Source: Azolla caroliniana (Eukaryota; Polypodiophyta). Taken from it: 64,000 nt of DNA. The stretch covers positions 19,654,001-19,718,000 of the forward strand of contig JBHGNT010000003.1 of the NCBI GenBank assembly GCA_043228905.1, in the 5' to 3' direction. This document shows positions 48,291 through 57,301 of the stretch, in pieces. The position numbers and the translations under genes are program-made. Below the pieces are notes generated by a model. It was not told the origin of the DNA, searched no databases, and worked only from the letters and a program-made list of their open reading frames with translations. How positions within the stretch are numbered: the first letter of the stretch is position 1; each line of letters begins with the position of its first letter.

Positions 48291-49300
48291 CTCAAGATTG
48301 GACAAATATTACATAACTTCATCATGCATATATAGATTGGAGATAAGACATGTCATTCATCCTCACAGCATAGAGAGTGATTTAAAATTTTACAAACCAA
48401 AGTGTTAAGGTAAATATGTCCATGAGAATGAAACGAGTGTTTATCATATAAAGACTTGTTACAACACACTGAGAAAACTCTTCTCTTAACAAGAAATAGA
48501 CGCTCCACGATACATATCTGCCACCATCCAATCCATAAAGAGACATTGATTGAATGTTGTCAATGCCCGATCACCAATGTCCAACAAATATTAACTGGAA
48601 CCTTTGAACAAACTAAAAACACACAATAACCATCCGAATCATTTCTATACCATGACCGCTATAATTTAGATAACTCTCTAATCAAATTACCACTACATAT
48701 AAGAAGAATTTATTTCAGGTAAGACACAACAGGAACGGGAGAAATGAAGAAGCCAACATACAAATCAGCATAAAAGAATCCATTGAAATTACAATCACAA
48801 AGTTTTAAATTGACCTCATTTTAAAGGAACCCATGACTCGATGAAATTTGCAAGAAGGTCATTCCCTCGATTCTCATGCATCACAATGAATTGGTGTCTC
48901 TGATTTCAAAAAAGCAAAAAATGTCAACACAACATCAACAAAAAAATTCATGTTATTATCTATCTAAATAAATTCTACTAGCAGATGGTCAACAAATTTC
49001 ATTCCATTCGGTCAATACAATGAAGAAAACTCCATTATCTCCATTGAATCATGCAGTTGGATTAGATTTTGCAGGTATAAACAAATTCTGATACATAAAA
49101 CACTCTGGCATGCATGCATGTTTTTGTATGCCTTTCATTTGTCACATACTTTTGCATTGACTGCCTAAATTTGGCTTCATCATATTCATCAATGCATTGA
49201 TCGATACATTTGCAAAAACATTGCATTTAAATAATAAGACAGTGATTTTCTACTTACAAACAAAGGTGGGTGATGAGCATATGTGCATGTCCATTTGTGC
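48291..49300. other. Unassigned spacer up to the assembly gap
   Basis: No recognisable gene or repeat was seen; the 5' part of the LINE on the other side of the gap may begin near its right end. Confidence 0.35.
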
Positions 49301-49400
49301 NNNNNNNNNNNNNNNNNNNNNNNNNNNNNNNNNNNNNNNNNNNNNNNNNNNNNNNNNNNNNNNNNNNNNNNNNNNNNNNNNNNNNNNNNNNNNNNNNNNN
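49301..49400. other. Assembly gap (100 N)
   Basis: Exactly 100 N, a conventional placeholder, so the true gap size is unknown. Coding frames crossing it are not real evidence. Confidence 0.99.
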
Positions 49401-51480
49401 GAGTTATCTCTTGCCGGAAAGATGATGTGTTATGGTTCTCTTTCACATATGCCTTCCTTCTTTACAATTGAAGATATATGCATAGGACTTAAGAAATTGG
49501 CCTCTCGAAAGGCAAGCGATCTTCAATGCATAAAGGCTGAAATGCTCAAATGGACGGGAAAGGAAGCACATATATGGATAAGCGATATGTTTAATGATGC
49601 ATTGCAACATGGTATGCCGTACGATTGGACTACAAATTGGATCAAACCTTTACATAAAGGTGGAGATATAAATAATGTAAACAATTATCGAACCATCATG
49701 GTTGGCTCATTAATGGCAAAACTATTTGGATGTATAATGGAATCAAAGATAAGTGTATGGGCTGAAAAAAGTGGTAAGAGAGCTTATGGACAAGCTGGCT
49801 TTCGGAAACACCATAGCACCATTGATCACCTTATCACCCTTCGAGTATTAATGGAGGAAAGTCGCCTTAGAGGTAAAGGTTTATATTGTTGCTTTGTAGA
49901 CTTCAAGAAAGCTTTTGATATGGTACCTCGTGAGCATCTTTGGAGGCGAATGGAAGAACTTGAGGTGCCAAGTGAATATATGCTTGCAATTTCCTGAATT
50001 TATGAGAAGGTTATATGTTGTGTGCGCATGAAAGATAAACTTTCAGATTTTTTCAAAAGCACTATTGGTGTTAAGCAAGGATGCCCACTCTCACCAACAC
50101 TATTTGGTCTATGCATTGATGAATTGGAAGAAATGGTTACCAAGTTTGCAAAGGAAGAATGTGTTGAAGAAGTTGCCATTGGGAATGTTGTGATTATGCT
50201 TTTGCTATATGCAGATGACGTAGTGCTTTTTGCAAATACTTTAGGAGATGCACAAAAGCTTATGAAGGCATTGGAAAAAATTTGCATGCATACTAAATTA
50301 AGTGTCAATAGCTCTAAAACAAAGATTATGCTTGTGAAGAGCCAAAAAAGAGATAAACCATGCATTATGTACAACAATGAGCCACTTGAATGTGTGGAAA
50401 GCTTCAAATATCTTGGCCTTGAAGTTCCTTCAAATCATAGATGGAATGAATGTGCTACACGCCGCTTAGAGGCGGGCAAACGAGCATACTATGCATTTGA
50501 GAGCACATGCAATCTTGGAGATATTAAGTGTTGGGTTCTCAAGAAATATCTTTTTGACACTTTGGTGACACCAGTTCTTCTCTATGGGGTGGAAGTATGG
50601 GGCGGTAGCATCCCTAAGTCTATGTGGAAAGAGTTTGAAAATGTCCAAAAGCATTTTCTTACCAAGTTTCTACAAGTTAAGAAACAAACGCCCTACACCC
50701 TCCTCCTCCTTGAGACGGGATCGCTTCCCATTGAGATCATGGCCATGGAAAGGGTTGTTGAATACATGCTTAAGGTTCAAAAAAGTTCCTCACATCGACT
50801 TCCTAGAATTGCGTGGGAAGCAAGCAAAAAGATCCAAAAGACGCATAAAAGCAAAATTTTGTGTTCCGGTTGGATGCAAGATATAGAAAAATGGTTTGGT
50901 AGATGGGATGCGAGACACTTGCTTCATGATGCATCATTAGATTCCTCTGTAAATGAGGCATTTTTGCAACGCCAATGCATCATGACATGGGACAAATGTG
51001 GAGGCTCACGCTTCACACATTATACTACACATGTTGCACCTAACTACAAAACCATATTGTTTGCGGAACGGGGAAATCGTACACATCCATACATGTTAGA
51101 GCCCATACCGTTATCTGCCATTTGAACCATTGCTTCCATGAGACTTAGCTCACATGCATTGCGATGTGAAACAGGGCGTTGGGGTACAAGTGATGAGAGT
51201 GGTCGGCTATGCACACTTTGCCCTAAACAAGTTCGCTAGCTCTGCCTTTGATCATATTCGACCATGCTTTCCACATCTCTTCGATCGAGCCCAATCTTTG
51301 CATGAATTCCTCTCACAACCACAATGTGCACTCTCGATTGCAACATTCATTGGTAAAGTTCTTGAACATCGAGAGTCACTACTCACTTTCACACGTATCA
51401 CGTGAAATGTAATATTTTTGGTCTCATAGGTCATATTTGATCTCCGAAGACGATAATATAATCTATCTATCTATCTATCT
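49401..51480 (+). pseudogene. LINE ORF2 reverse transcriptase and 3' end
   Basis: Non-LTR retrotransposon entering from the gap. RT domain order: KPLHKGGDINNVNNYRTI near 49650, AGFRKHHSTIDHL near 49795, CFVDFKKAFDMVPREHLW near 49890. A TGA at 49995-49997 falls where Arg fits. Then GVKQGCPLSPTLFGLCIDE near 50070, catalytic LLLYADDVVLFANT near 50200-50240, KYLGLEVPSNHRW, and TPVLLYGVEVWGGS near 50570. Thumb and C-terminal region run to a stop at 51125. The second frame (50022-51125) is open for 367 codons, so decay is light. The 3' UTR ends in ATAATATAAT followed by (CTAT)n at about 51463-51483, a simple-repeat tail instead of poly(A). The relic at 2.9-3.7 kb is the same family. Confidence 0.9.
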
Positions 51481-51482
51481 AT

Positions 51483-51895
51483 CTCTCTGTCTCTCTGTAC
51501 AGTTACGCGCTCTGATTTCTTCTTGCACCAACAAGGAAGAATAATAATCAGAATGGCAACAAACTAAAAGTTTGCCCTAAGTCATATTTATACTAATATG
51601 ACTTTTCGTCTATTTACAAATGTAGCCTCGATGGGCTCCATCCGACTCTCCGCAGTCGGGTACTCCTCATCCGGTTCACACCGGGCCTACACCATCCGAC
51701 TCTCCGAAGTCGGGTTCTCCTCATCCGGTTCATACCGGGCCTACACCATCCGACTCTCCGAAGTCGGGTTCTCCCTATTCGGTTCATACTGTTTCGGCCT
51801 CGGCCTGTCGGCCTCGGCCGAGTTTGTTCGTCGGCACTGTTCTTCTCCCTTCCCATCCGGAGGGCCCTGTCTACCAACAAGCCGGTCTAAATCCG
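51483..51895 (-). mobile_element. Inverted partial LTR of the 52.3-kb copia family
   Basis: The reverse complement of this stretch matches 52322-52945: the end CCTGTCTACCAACAA mirrors TTGTTGGGAGACAGG. The middle holds about three 54-bp units (TCCGACTCTCCG at 51641, 51695 and 51749). The left end mirrors TTGGTGCAAGAAGAAG and the TGTACAG/CTGTACA block near 51497. It lies opposite to the LTR at 52322 and directly abuts RNase H coding at 51896. Confidence 0.85.
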
Positions 51896-52311
51896 GGTAT
51901 GTGATGACATATGCAGGGGGAGCTGTTTCGTGGCAGTCGAGGCTGCAGAAGACGGTTGCATTGTCAACCACGGAGGCGGAGTACATGGCAGCTGTGGAAG
52001 CCGGCAAGGAAATATTATGGATGAAGGACTTCATCGGAGAGCTTGGTATCCGGCAAGAGGAATACCGACTCTACTGCGACAGTCAAAGTGCCATCCACCT
52101 TGCTAAGAATGCGGCCTACCATTCCCGGACGAAATATATCCAGCGTAGGTATCACTGGATCCGGGAAAGAGTAGATGACCAGGAGTTCGCACTGACGAAG
52201 ATCCACACGGTAGAGAACAGGTCAGATATGCTGACCAAAGTGCTGACACCCGACAAGCTGGATGCATGCCGGAAGATAATCGGACTGGTAGGACACCCCA
52301 CGCCGGAGTGA
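51896..52311 (+). pseudogene. Copia RNase H fragment (element F)
   Basis: The plus-strand frame reads SGYVMTYAGGAVSWQSRLQK, TVALSTTEAEYMAAVEAGKE, LYCDSQSAIHLAKN and YHSRTKYIQRRYHWIRE to a stop at 52311. It is followed by the polypurine tract AAGGGGGAG (52311-52319) and LTR. The catalytic RNase H pattern is intact in this piece. Everything 5' (gag to RT) is missing: the fragment is cut sharply where it meets the inverted LTR at 51895. A different copia lineage from A/B/C. Confidence 0.9.
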
Positions 52312-52321
52312 AGGGGGAGTT

Positions 52322-53216
52322 TGTTGGGAGACAGGTCCCTCCAGATGGGAAGGGAGAAGATCAGTGCCGATGAACAAACTCGGCCGAGGCCGAAGACCGG
52401 ATGAGGTGGACCCGGCCACGGAGAGCCGAATGATGCAGACCCGGTGAAGACCGGATGAGGAGTACCTGGCTACGGAGAGCCGGATGATGCAAACCCGGTG
52501 AAGACCGGATGAGGAGTACCTGGCTACGAAGAGCCGGATGATACATACCCGGTGTGAACCGGATGAGGAGTACCCGGCTACGGAGAGCCGGATGGTACAG
52601 GCCCGGTATGAACCGGATGAGGAGTACTCGGCTACGGAGAGCCGGATGATACATACCCGGTGTGAACCGGATGAGGAGTACCCGGCTACGGAGAGCCGGA
52701 TGGTGCAGGCCCGGTATCAACCGGATGAGGAGTACTCGGCTACGGAGAGCCGGATGGTGCAGGCCCGGTATGAACCGGATGAGGAGACATATTCGTAAAT
52801 ATGTTTCTGAGAGCCTATCGAGGCTACATTTGTAAATAGCCGAAAAGTCATATTAGTATAAATATGACTTAGGGCAAAACTTTTAGTTACTGTTGTTGTC
52901 ATTCTTCCTTGTTGGTGCAAGAAGAAGAGAGAGTGTGTAACTGTACAGAGAGAGAGAGAGAGAGACGAGGTCGTTGCCTCTGTTGTAACCGCCGCCTGTG
53001 GCGAAGATCTGTGAGCACGAGGTTGTTGCCTCAGTGAACTCACTGCTGTATATTCCTACATAGTGACAGTTTGCAGCCTGTGGGCTGCCGTGGTTTTTCC
53101 CCTAGTTTGGGGTTTTCCACGTAAACCTCCTGTGTATTCTCTCCTTCTTTGTGTCGTGTTCTATTTCCCGTTTTCTGTGTATGAAAAGAATCTCGGTTGT
53201 GGCCGAGCGTTGCGCA
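52322..53216 (+). mobile_element. 3' LTR of copia F
   Basis: Starts TGTTGGGAGACAGG right after the polypurine tract. It carries a 54-bp minisatellite, a conserved TTTACAAATAG-type area, GA and CT tracts, and the copia-type TTTTCCACGTAAACC near 53112. It probably ends GCGTTGCGCA at 53216, judged by resemblance to the 15.4-kb LTR. Length about 895 bp. The end is inferred. Confidence 0.75.
52397..52774. repeat. 54-bp minisatellite inside an LTR, seven full copies
   Basis: CCGGATGAGG-type anchors occur at 52397, 52451, 52505, 52559, 52613, 52667, 52721 and 52775, exactly 54 bp apart. Core: GGAGTACxCGGCTACGGAG followed by AGCCGGATG. The period is a multiple of three, so 18-residue repeat frames stay open on both strands without being genes. 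Confidence 0.97.
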
Positions 53217-54343
53217 TAAGGAACCTTGCGTTCTCGACACCCGAGTCAACAAATCATAATATGTTATTTGAGGCGGAGGTGCTAGTTGAGGCTTGCGCTG
53301 ACATCGAGTGTGCTTCGTGCCTCATCACAAACATTTTTCCACGGTCGCCGTAGTCGGAATTCGTGGCTGTAAGTTGTAAACATTCCGCTACAATCATCGT
53401 AGTCGAAATTCGATGCGTAATTCATGGACATTCCACTACAATTGTCGTAGTCGGAATTCGATGCGTACTTCGTCTGTTGTCGGCTAGTTGAAGCCGAGTC
53501 TCATACCTTTTTCCGGCACTCCTCTTCATAGTGGTTGTGTTTTCCACAGTACCCGCATTCGATCGGGTTGTTATGATAGCTCGGTCCGGCGTGATGACTC
53601 CCCCTTCTGCCGAACTCTCTCGGACCGTTCCTGTCCGCATGCCATTGGTGGGGGTTACGCTCTTGAGTCTGCCGACCATTTCAGCCTTGTTCGAATCATT
53701 TGACTGGTTGAAATTTCTTCTATCATTTGACTGGGAGTGGAGCATATGACCTCTGGTGCGTTGCTCCTTTGTCGGGCGTGATTTTCCTCAACCAACAATA
53801 TTGATTGGAGATCGAAAAATGAAAGAGGGTTCTCCCTTGCAAGGATGGCCGATCTAATCAAGACAAATCGGGGTGCTAAGCCATTGAGGCATATTTGCAC
53901 CATCTCGTCATCATCGATTACGACATTAATCGAACCGAGGGTATCACACAGCTCCTTGATCTTTAAGGTATAGCCCGTGATCAACATGTCCCTCTGTTGC
54001 ATGTTGTTTAGCTCATGTCGAAGTTGGAGCTTTCATGCCACCGTGTTGGCCGCAAAAATCTTTTTGAGGTTTCCCCAAGCTTCTTTCGGTGTTTTCGAGT
54101 CTCGAATATAGCCAAGCATATAATCATGAATGCATTATGCAAGGCAATACAACACACGGCTTGCGGCCTGCTCCCAGCGGGATAGTCGGCGTGTGTTGGG
54201 TTGGTTTGAGTTTCATGAGCTCCTTCAATGTAGGTCTTGTAACCTTATCCGACAATGTATTGATGCATCTTTTATTCCCAAAATGCGAAGTTCGTTCTAT
54301 CTAGCTTCTTGGTAGGAAGACCGTTTCCCATCTGAGTGGTCAT
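53217..54343 (-). pseudogene. Copia E gag and protease remnant
   Basis: Minus strand from ATG at 54343-54341 (MTTQMGNGLPTKKLDRTNFA). Several TAA stops follow, then the gag block ELCDTLGSINVVIDDDEMVQ and ICLNGLAPRF near 53880-53960 and a zinc-knuckle area CGYCGKHNHYEEEC near 53512-53555. A decayed protease DSG triplet lies near 53240 before the border with LTR F. It resembles gag of A/C (TLGSIN...DDEMVQ versus SLASIN...EDEMVQ) but is clearly older. Confidence 0.7.
53349..53468. repeat. 48/49-bp tandem repeat within copia E gag
   Basis: CGTAGTCGxAATTCG occurs at 53349, 53398 and 53446 (spacing 49 then 48). It disrupts the gag frame between zinc knuckle and protease. Confidence 0.85.
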
Positions 54344-54435
54344 TATGTCAATTTCTTCTTTGTTGATGAGCCGGTTCTGTTGATCATCGGCGTGTACCAC
54401 AACACAGTTGAATAGATTAGATTAAGCAACCACAT

Positions 54436-54532
54436 GCTCTGATACCATGTAAATAAATGGAGCTGGTGGTGTAATGCAACGGAAGATAATTGAGTGTGTG
54501 TGTGTGTGTGTGTGTGTGTATGCACGTAAGGC

Positions 54533-54569
<37 letters not shown>

Positions 54570-54757
54570 AGAAAGAGATAAAAGATTCTATGTTACATTA
54601 ACCAAAATACTTCAGAGTAACTAAGTTACAAGGGGTTGGTTTAAATACCAACTAAACTAGGGCAAGTGCCCTTTCTACTATTTACAAAACTAGCCTAGTA
54701 TGACCATGAGCTAGTGTGAAACCTATTACTATGGGAGGTTGAGTTCGACTCTCAACA
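54436..54757 (-). mobile_element. 5' LTR and primer-binding site of copia E
   Basis: The primer site TGGTATCAGAGC (minus strand, 54447-54436) perfectly fits initiator tRNA-Met. The LTR spans 54448-54757 (310 bp), minus strand TGTTGAGAGTCGAAC...ATTTACA, with TG/CA ends and internal TG and AG microsatellites (about 54495-54518 and 54538-54565). Very similar to the LTR of D at 56168-56458. Confidence 0.88.
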
Positions 54758-54758
54758 A

Positions 54759-55095
54759 TGTATAAGTATACTTAGGACAAACGTTATGTGTTGGTAGAAC
54801 GTAACATAACAAAAGGTTGTAGTGTGTAACCGTGTGTGTGTGTGTGTAGTTGAGAGGGAGAGAGTGCGTGAGTAAGCGGCGCCATAGCTGTGTAATAGCA
54901 AACGCTAAGAGCCCTGTGAGGCTGATACACTCTTTACAGAAGAGTGTTGTAACTTGGTCAGTTTTGTATCTTCTTTGACATAGTGGAATCTTTGTTTCCT
55001 GCGGTTTTTTCTATTTTGGGTTTCCACGTAAAACTATGTATTTTTCTGTCTACTACATAGTTTTCGGTTTCTGCGTTGTATATTTCGGTTGATCA
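54759..55095 (+). mobile_element. Copia-type LTR fragment
   Basis: Starts TGTATAAGTATACTTAGG and carries TTTCTATTTTGGGTTTCCAC at about 55007-55026, a motif characteristic of copia LTR R/U5 regions, with a GA-rich stretch before it. No partner or coding region was found in this orientation; the right end is cut by the gag remnant. Confidence 0.5.
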
Positions 55096-55554
55096 TTCTC
55101 ATAGATCTACAATCCAACCTCCAACATAATCCATCTAATGTGTGTAGCTTAGTCATACCATCATGTGTCTTGTACAATTCTTTCAATTCTGCCCATATTA
55201 CAATAGTTGTGGCGAGTCTTTGGATAATGTCTGCTTGCTTGTCATCTATGTGTAGTAGAATTTCTAAGCGTGCCATTTTATCTCAAGCCTTCTATGTTTT
55301 CCATTCTTCTAATGTTTTATCTATTGATTCTTCGAAGGCAGCATCCACAACCTCAATATCTAATACCAATTCTATCTTCAACTTTCAGGTTTAAAAAAAT
55401 CTCTGTTAACTTATTTGAGACATGTTTCCTACTAGATGTAGTCATATTGACCGTGGATAGCTCTAATTGTGCAGGGATTATGACTAGCAATTTAGAGATA
55501 TAAGGGTCAAGAGGATAAAGCTTAGGGTTTTCATCAAACTCTGCTTTTATACCA
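55096..55554 (-). pseudogene. UBN2-type copia gag fragment
   Basis: Minus-strand translation LLHIDDKQADIIQRLATT, IWAELKELYKTHDGMTKLHT and LDGLCWRLDC is the classic UBN2 gag region of plant copia elements, unlike gag of A/C/E. TAG and TGA stops upstream (near 55280-55295). It is preceded by a primer-site-like TGGTATAAAAGC (55554-55543). Confidence 0.7.
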
Positions 55555-55725
55555 TGTACGGATTATAACTTCGAAAGGAGATGAAGACAGAGGTAAGAGA
55601 TTATAAAATAGATATTAGAATTAACTCATAAACTTGTAAATGTATTCTTCGATGTACTCACTTACAAATATGTGGTACTATAGTAATTTAAATACAACTA
55701 AAATGTGAATGTTACAAATGTAACA
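55555..55725 (-). mobile_element. Short LTR of the UBN2-gag copia remnant
   Basis: 171 bp with TG/CA ends (plus strand TGTACGGATTATAAC...AAATGTAACA), adjacent to the primer-site-like motif; boundaries fit a 5' LTR. The element's other LTR is not visible. Confidence 0.55.
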
Positions 55726-56023
55726 CTCACTCCTATTTTGAGATAATGCTTCCTAACCATTTAGTTTCTATTTAAAATTACAGTTATTTTCAATAGTTTG
55801 ATCTAGTGATCCAAAAACACACATGGAAACAGTTGAGATACACTCATCCTATTGTATATAGAGGCTGCTTTAGATAGGAACTTGTAAGAAATAAGGATGA
55901 TGCACTTAGCATTAGTGTTTTACGGCCAACAAGGAGTGTGGGTCAGTACACCGCTCGAATACGGAGCATGCCCACTCTCGATAGCAATGCCCCCACCCCC
56001 GAAACCATTACTATCATGATCAA
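55726..56023. other. Spacer, possibly part of the 5S-like element
   Basis: No coding sequence. The right half (about 55915-56023) is GC-richer than its surroundings and may belong to the element carrying the 5S-like segment. Confidence 0.35.
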
Positions 56024-56090
56024 GAGTTCCGGGGAGGTCACCCATCCCAGTACTGTTCTAGCTCAAGTACGCTTAACTAGCAATGCTTGA
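56024..56090 (-). ncRNA. 5S-rRNA-like segment with internal pol III promoter blocks
   Basis: On the minus strand the order is AGTTAAGCGTACTTGAGC (5S box A region), then AGTACTGGGATGGGTGACCT and CCCCGGAA (intermediate element and box C region). This matches the 3' two-thirds of plant 5S rRNA with scattered changes. The 5' third of 5S is missing or unrecognisable, so it is not a 5S gene. Such partial 5S sequences are known in Cassandra TRIM retrotransposon LTRs and 5S-derived SINEs; I cannot decide between these or a plain pseudogene. Confidence 0.75.
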
Positions 56091-56167
56091 AGTATCCAAA
56101 CAACCACAAAACTCATGGCATGTGAGTTGCCAAGATAGGGAGGAATGTGCTACACATTGATCCCCAG

Positions 56168-56230
56168 TGTAAAGAAATGGAGTTGCTGGTATAATGCAGC
56201 AGAAGATGATTGTGTGTGTGTGTTTACAAC

Positions 56231-56285
<55 letters not shown>

Positions 56286-56458
56286 CTTAACAAGAAAACT
56301 GTATATTACTTCCAACAGTAACAAGGTTACAAAGGGTTGGTTTAAATACCAACTAAACTAGGGCAAGGGCCCTTTCTACTATTTACAAAACTAGCATGCT
56401 ATGTCCATGAGCTAGTGTGAAACCTATTTCTATGGGAAGTTGAGTTCGACTCTCAACA
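56168..56458 (-). repeat. 3' LTR of copia D
   Basis: 291 bp, minus strand TGTTGAGAGTCGAAC...TCTTTACA, TG/CA ends, with a GA microsatellite at about 56236-56283. Nearly the same as the LTR of E. Preceded on the minus strand by a G-rich GAAGGGGCG that may be its polypurine tract. Confidence 0.8.
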
Positions 56459-56591
56459 CGCCCCTTCGAACACAACTTCTATCTATCGAAAGTTTGTTCG
56501 GTTCGTACTTCGACTCGTCTCGTCAGCTATGATCAACTGTGTATTACATACTTGCATATCGTGTGTACGTTGTTCGGTTCACTATTCTGTA

Positions 56592-56862
56592 CTCCCCCTC
56601 AAGCTCGGCTAGTCGGGAAGAGATAGGCCAAGGTTCGACGCGAACTGCCGGAGCTTGTCAATACCAAGGGCTTTCATGAAAATGTCGGCTACCTGTAGGT
56701 GCGTACTGAGATGTTGTAAATCGATATCTCCGGCCTGTACGCGCTCGCAGATGAAATGGTACTGCACTTCGATGTGCTTAGTCCGCGCGTGGAATACAAG
56801 GTTCCGTGCCAGGTAGATACTGCTCATGTTGTCGCAATATAGACGAATTGGATCTTTGGTAA
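56592..56862 (-). pseudogene. Copia D RNase H C-terminus, split from its 5' part by element C
   Basis: The frame reads DPIRLYCDNMSSIYLARN, KHIEVQYHFICERVQAGDID and DIFMKALGIDKLRQFA to a stop at 56609. A purine tract CTTGAGGGGGAG (56603-56592) follows immediately, with a 133-nt non-coding stretch before the LTR. It continues the coding sequence at 62571-63840; element C sits between them. Confidence 0.88.
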
Positions 56863-57301
56863 TGTAAAAGATTATGTGCGGAAGCAATAGAAAACCAAAC
56901 ACACAGAAAATATGCAGGTTTGATGGAGAGCTTGAGTATACACAATACGCGGGAGAGATGGAGAGAAAACACACAAAAACTCAATTCAAAAAATACTAAC
57001 TCTCTATACATACACCATGCTCAGTGAGCACCTTTTATACAAGTGCTGACAATCGGGCTGCCAGAAGTACTGACAGTACTTGACTACTCATAAATGAGCC
57101 TCGACACTTACTCCCAAAACTATTCCTTACGAGGAATATCTCTCTAACGGCCTTTTGGTTTAGGCACCGATACGGCCTCTCGTTATGCACCGGTTTGTGT
57201 ATCCGTTTTACGCACCAGTCCGGCCTAACCAATCGGTCCCAACCAATCAAGTCCTCGGTTTGCTCAGCCGATCCGGCCGATGTTGAGCTTGTCTCTCAAC
57301 A
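56863..57301 (-). repeat. 3' LTR of copia C
   Basis: 439 bp, minus strand TGTTGAGAGACAAGC...TTTTACA. The polyprotein stop TGA (57298-57296) lies in its first bases, as in A. Confidence 0.93.

Noticed and set aside
49197-49400. Coding start of the LINE before the gap
   Set aside because: The frame crosses 100 N; RT similarity begins only after the gap.
52361-52798. Repeat proteins on both strands (18-residue repeats)
   Set aside because: Frames are kept open by the 54-bp LTR minisatellite; the sequence is LTR, not a gene.
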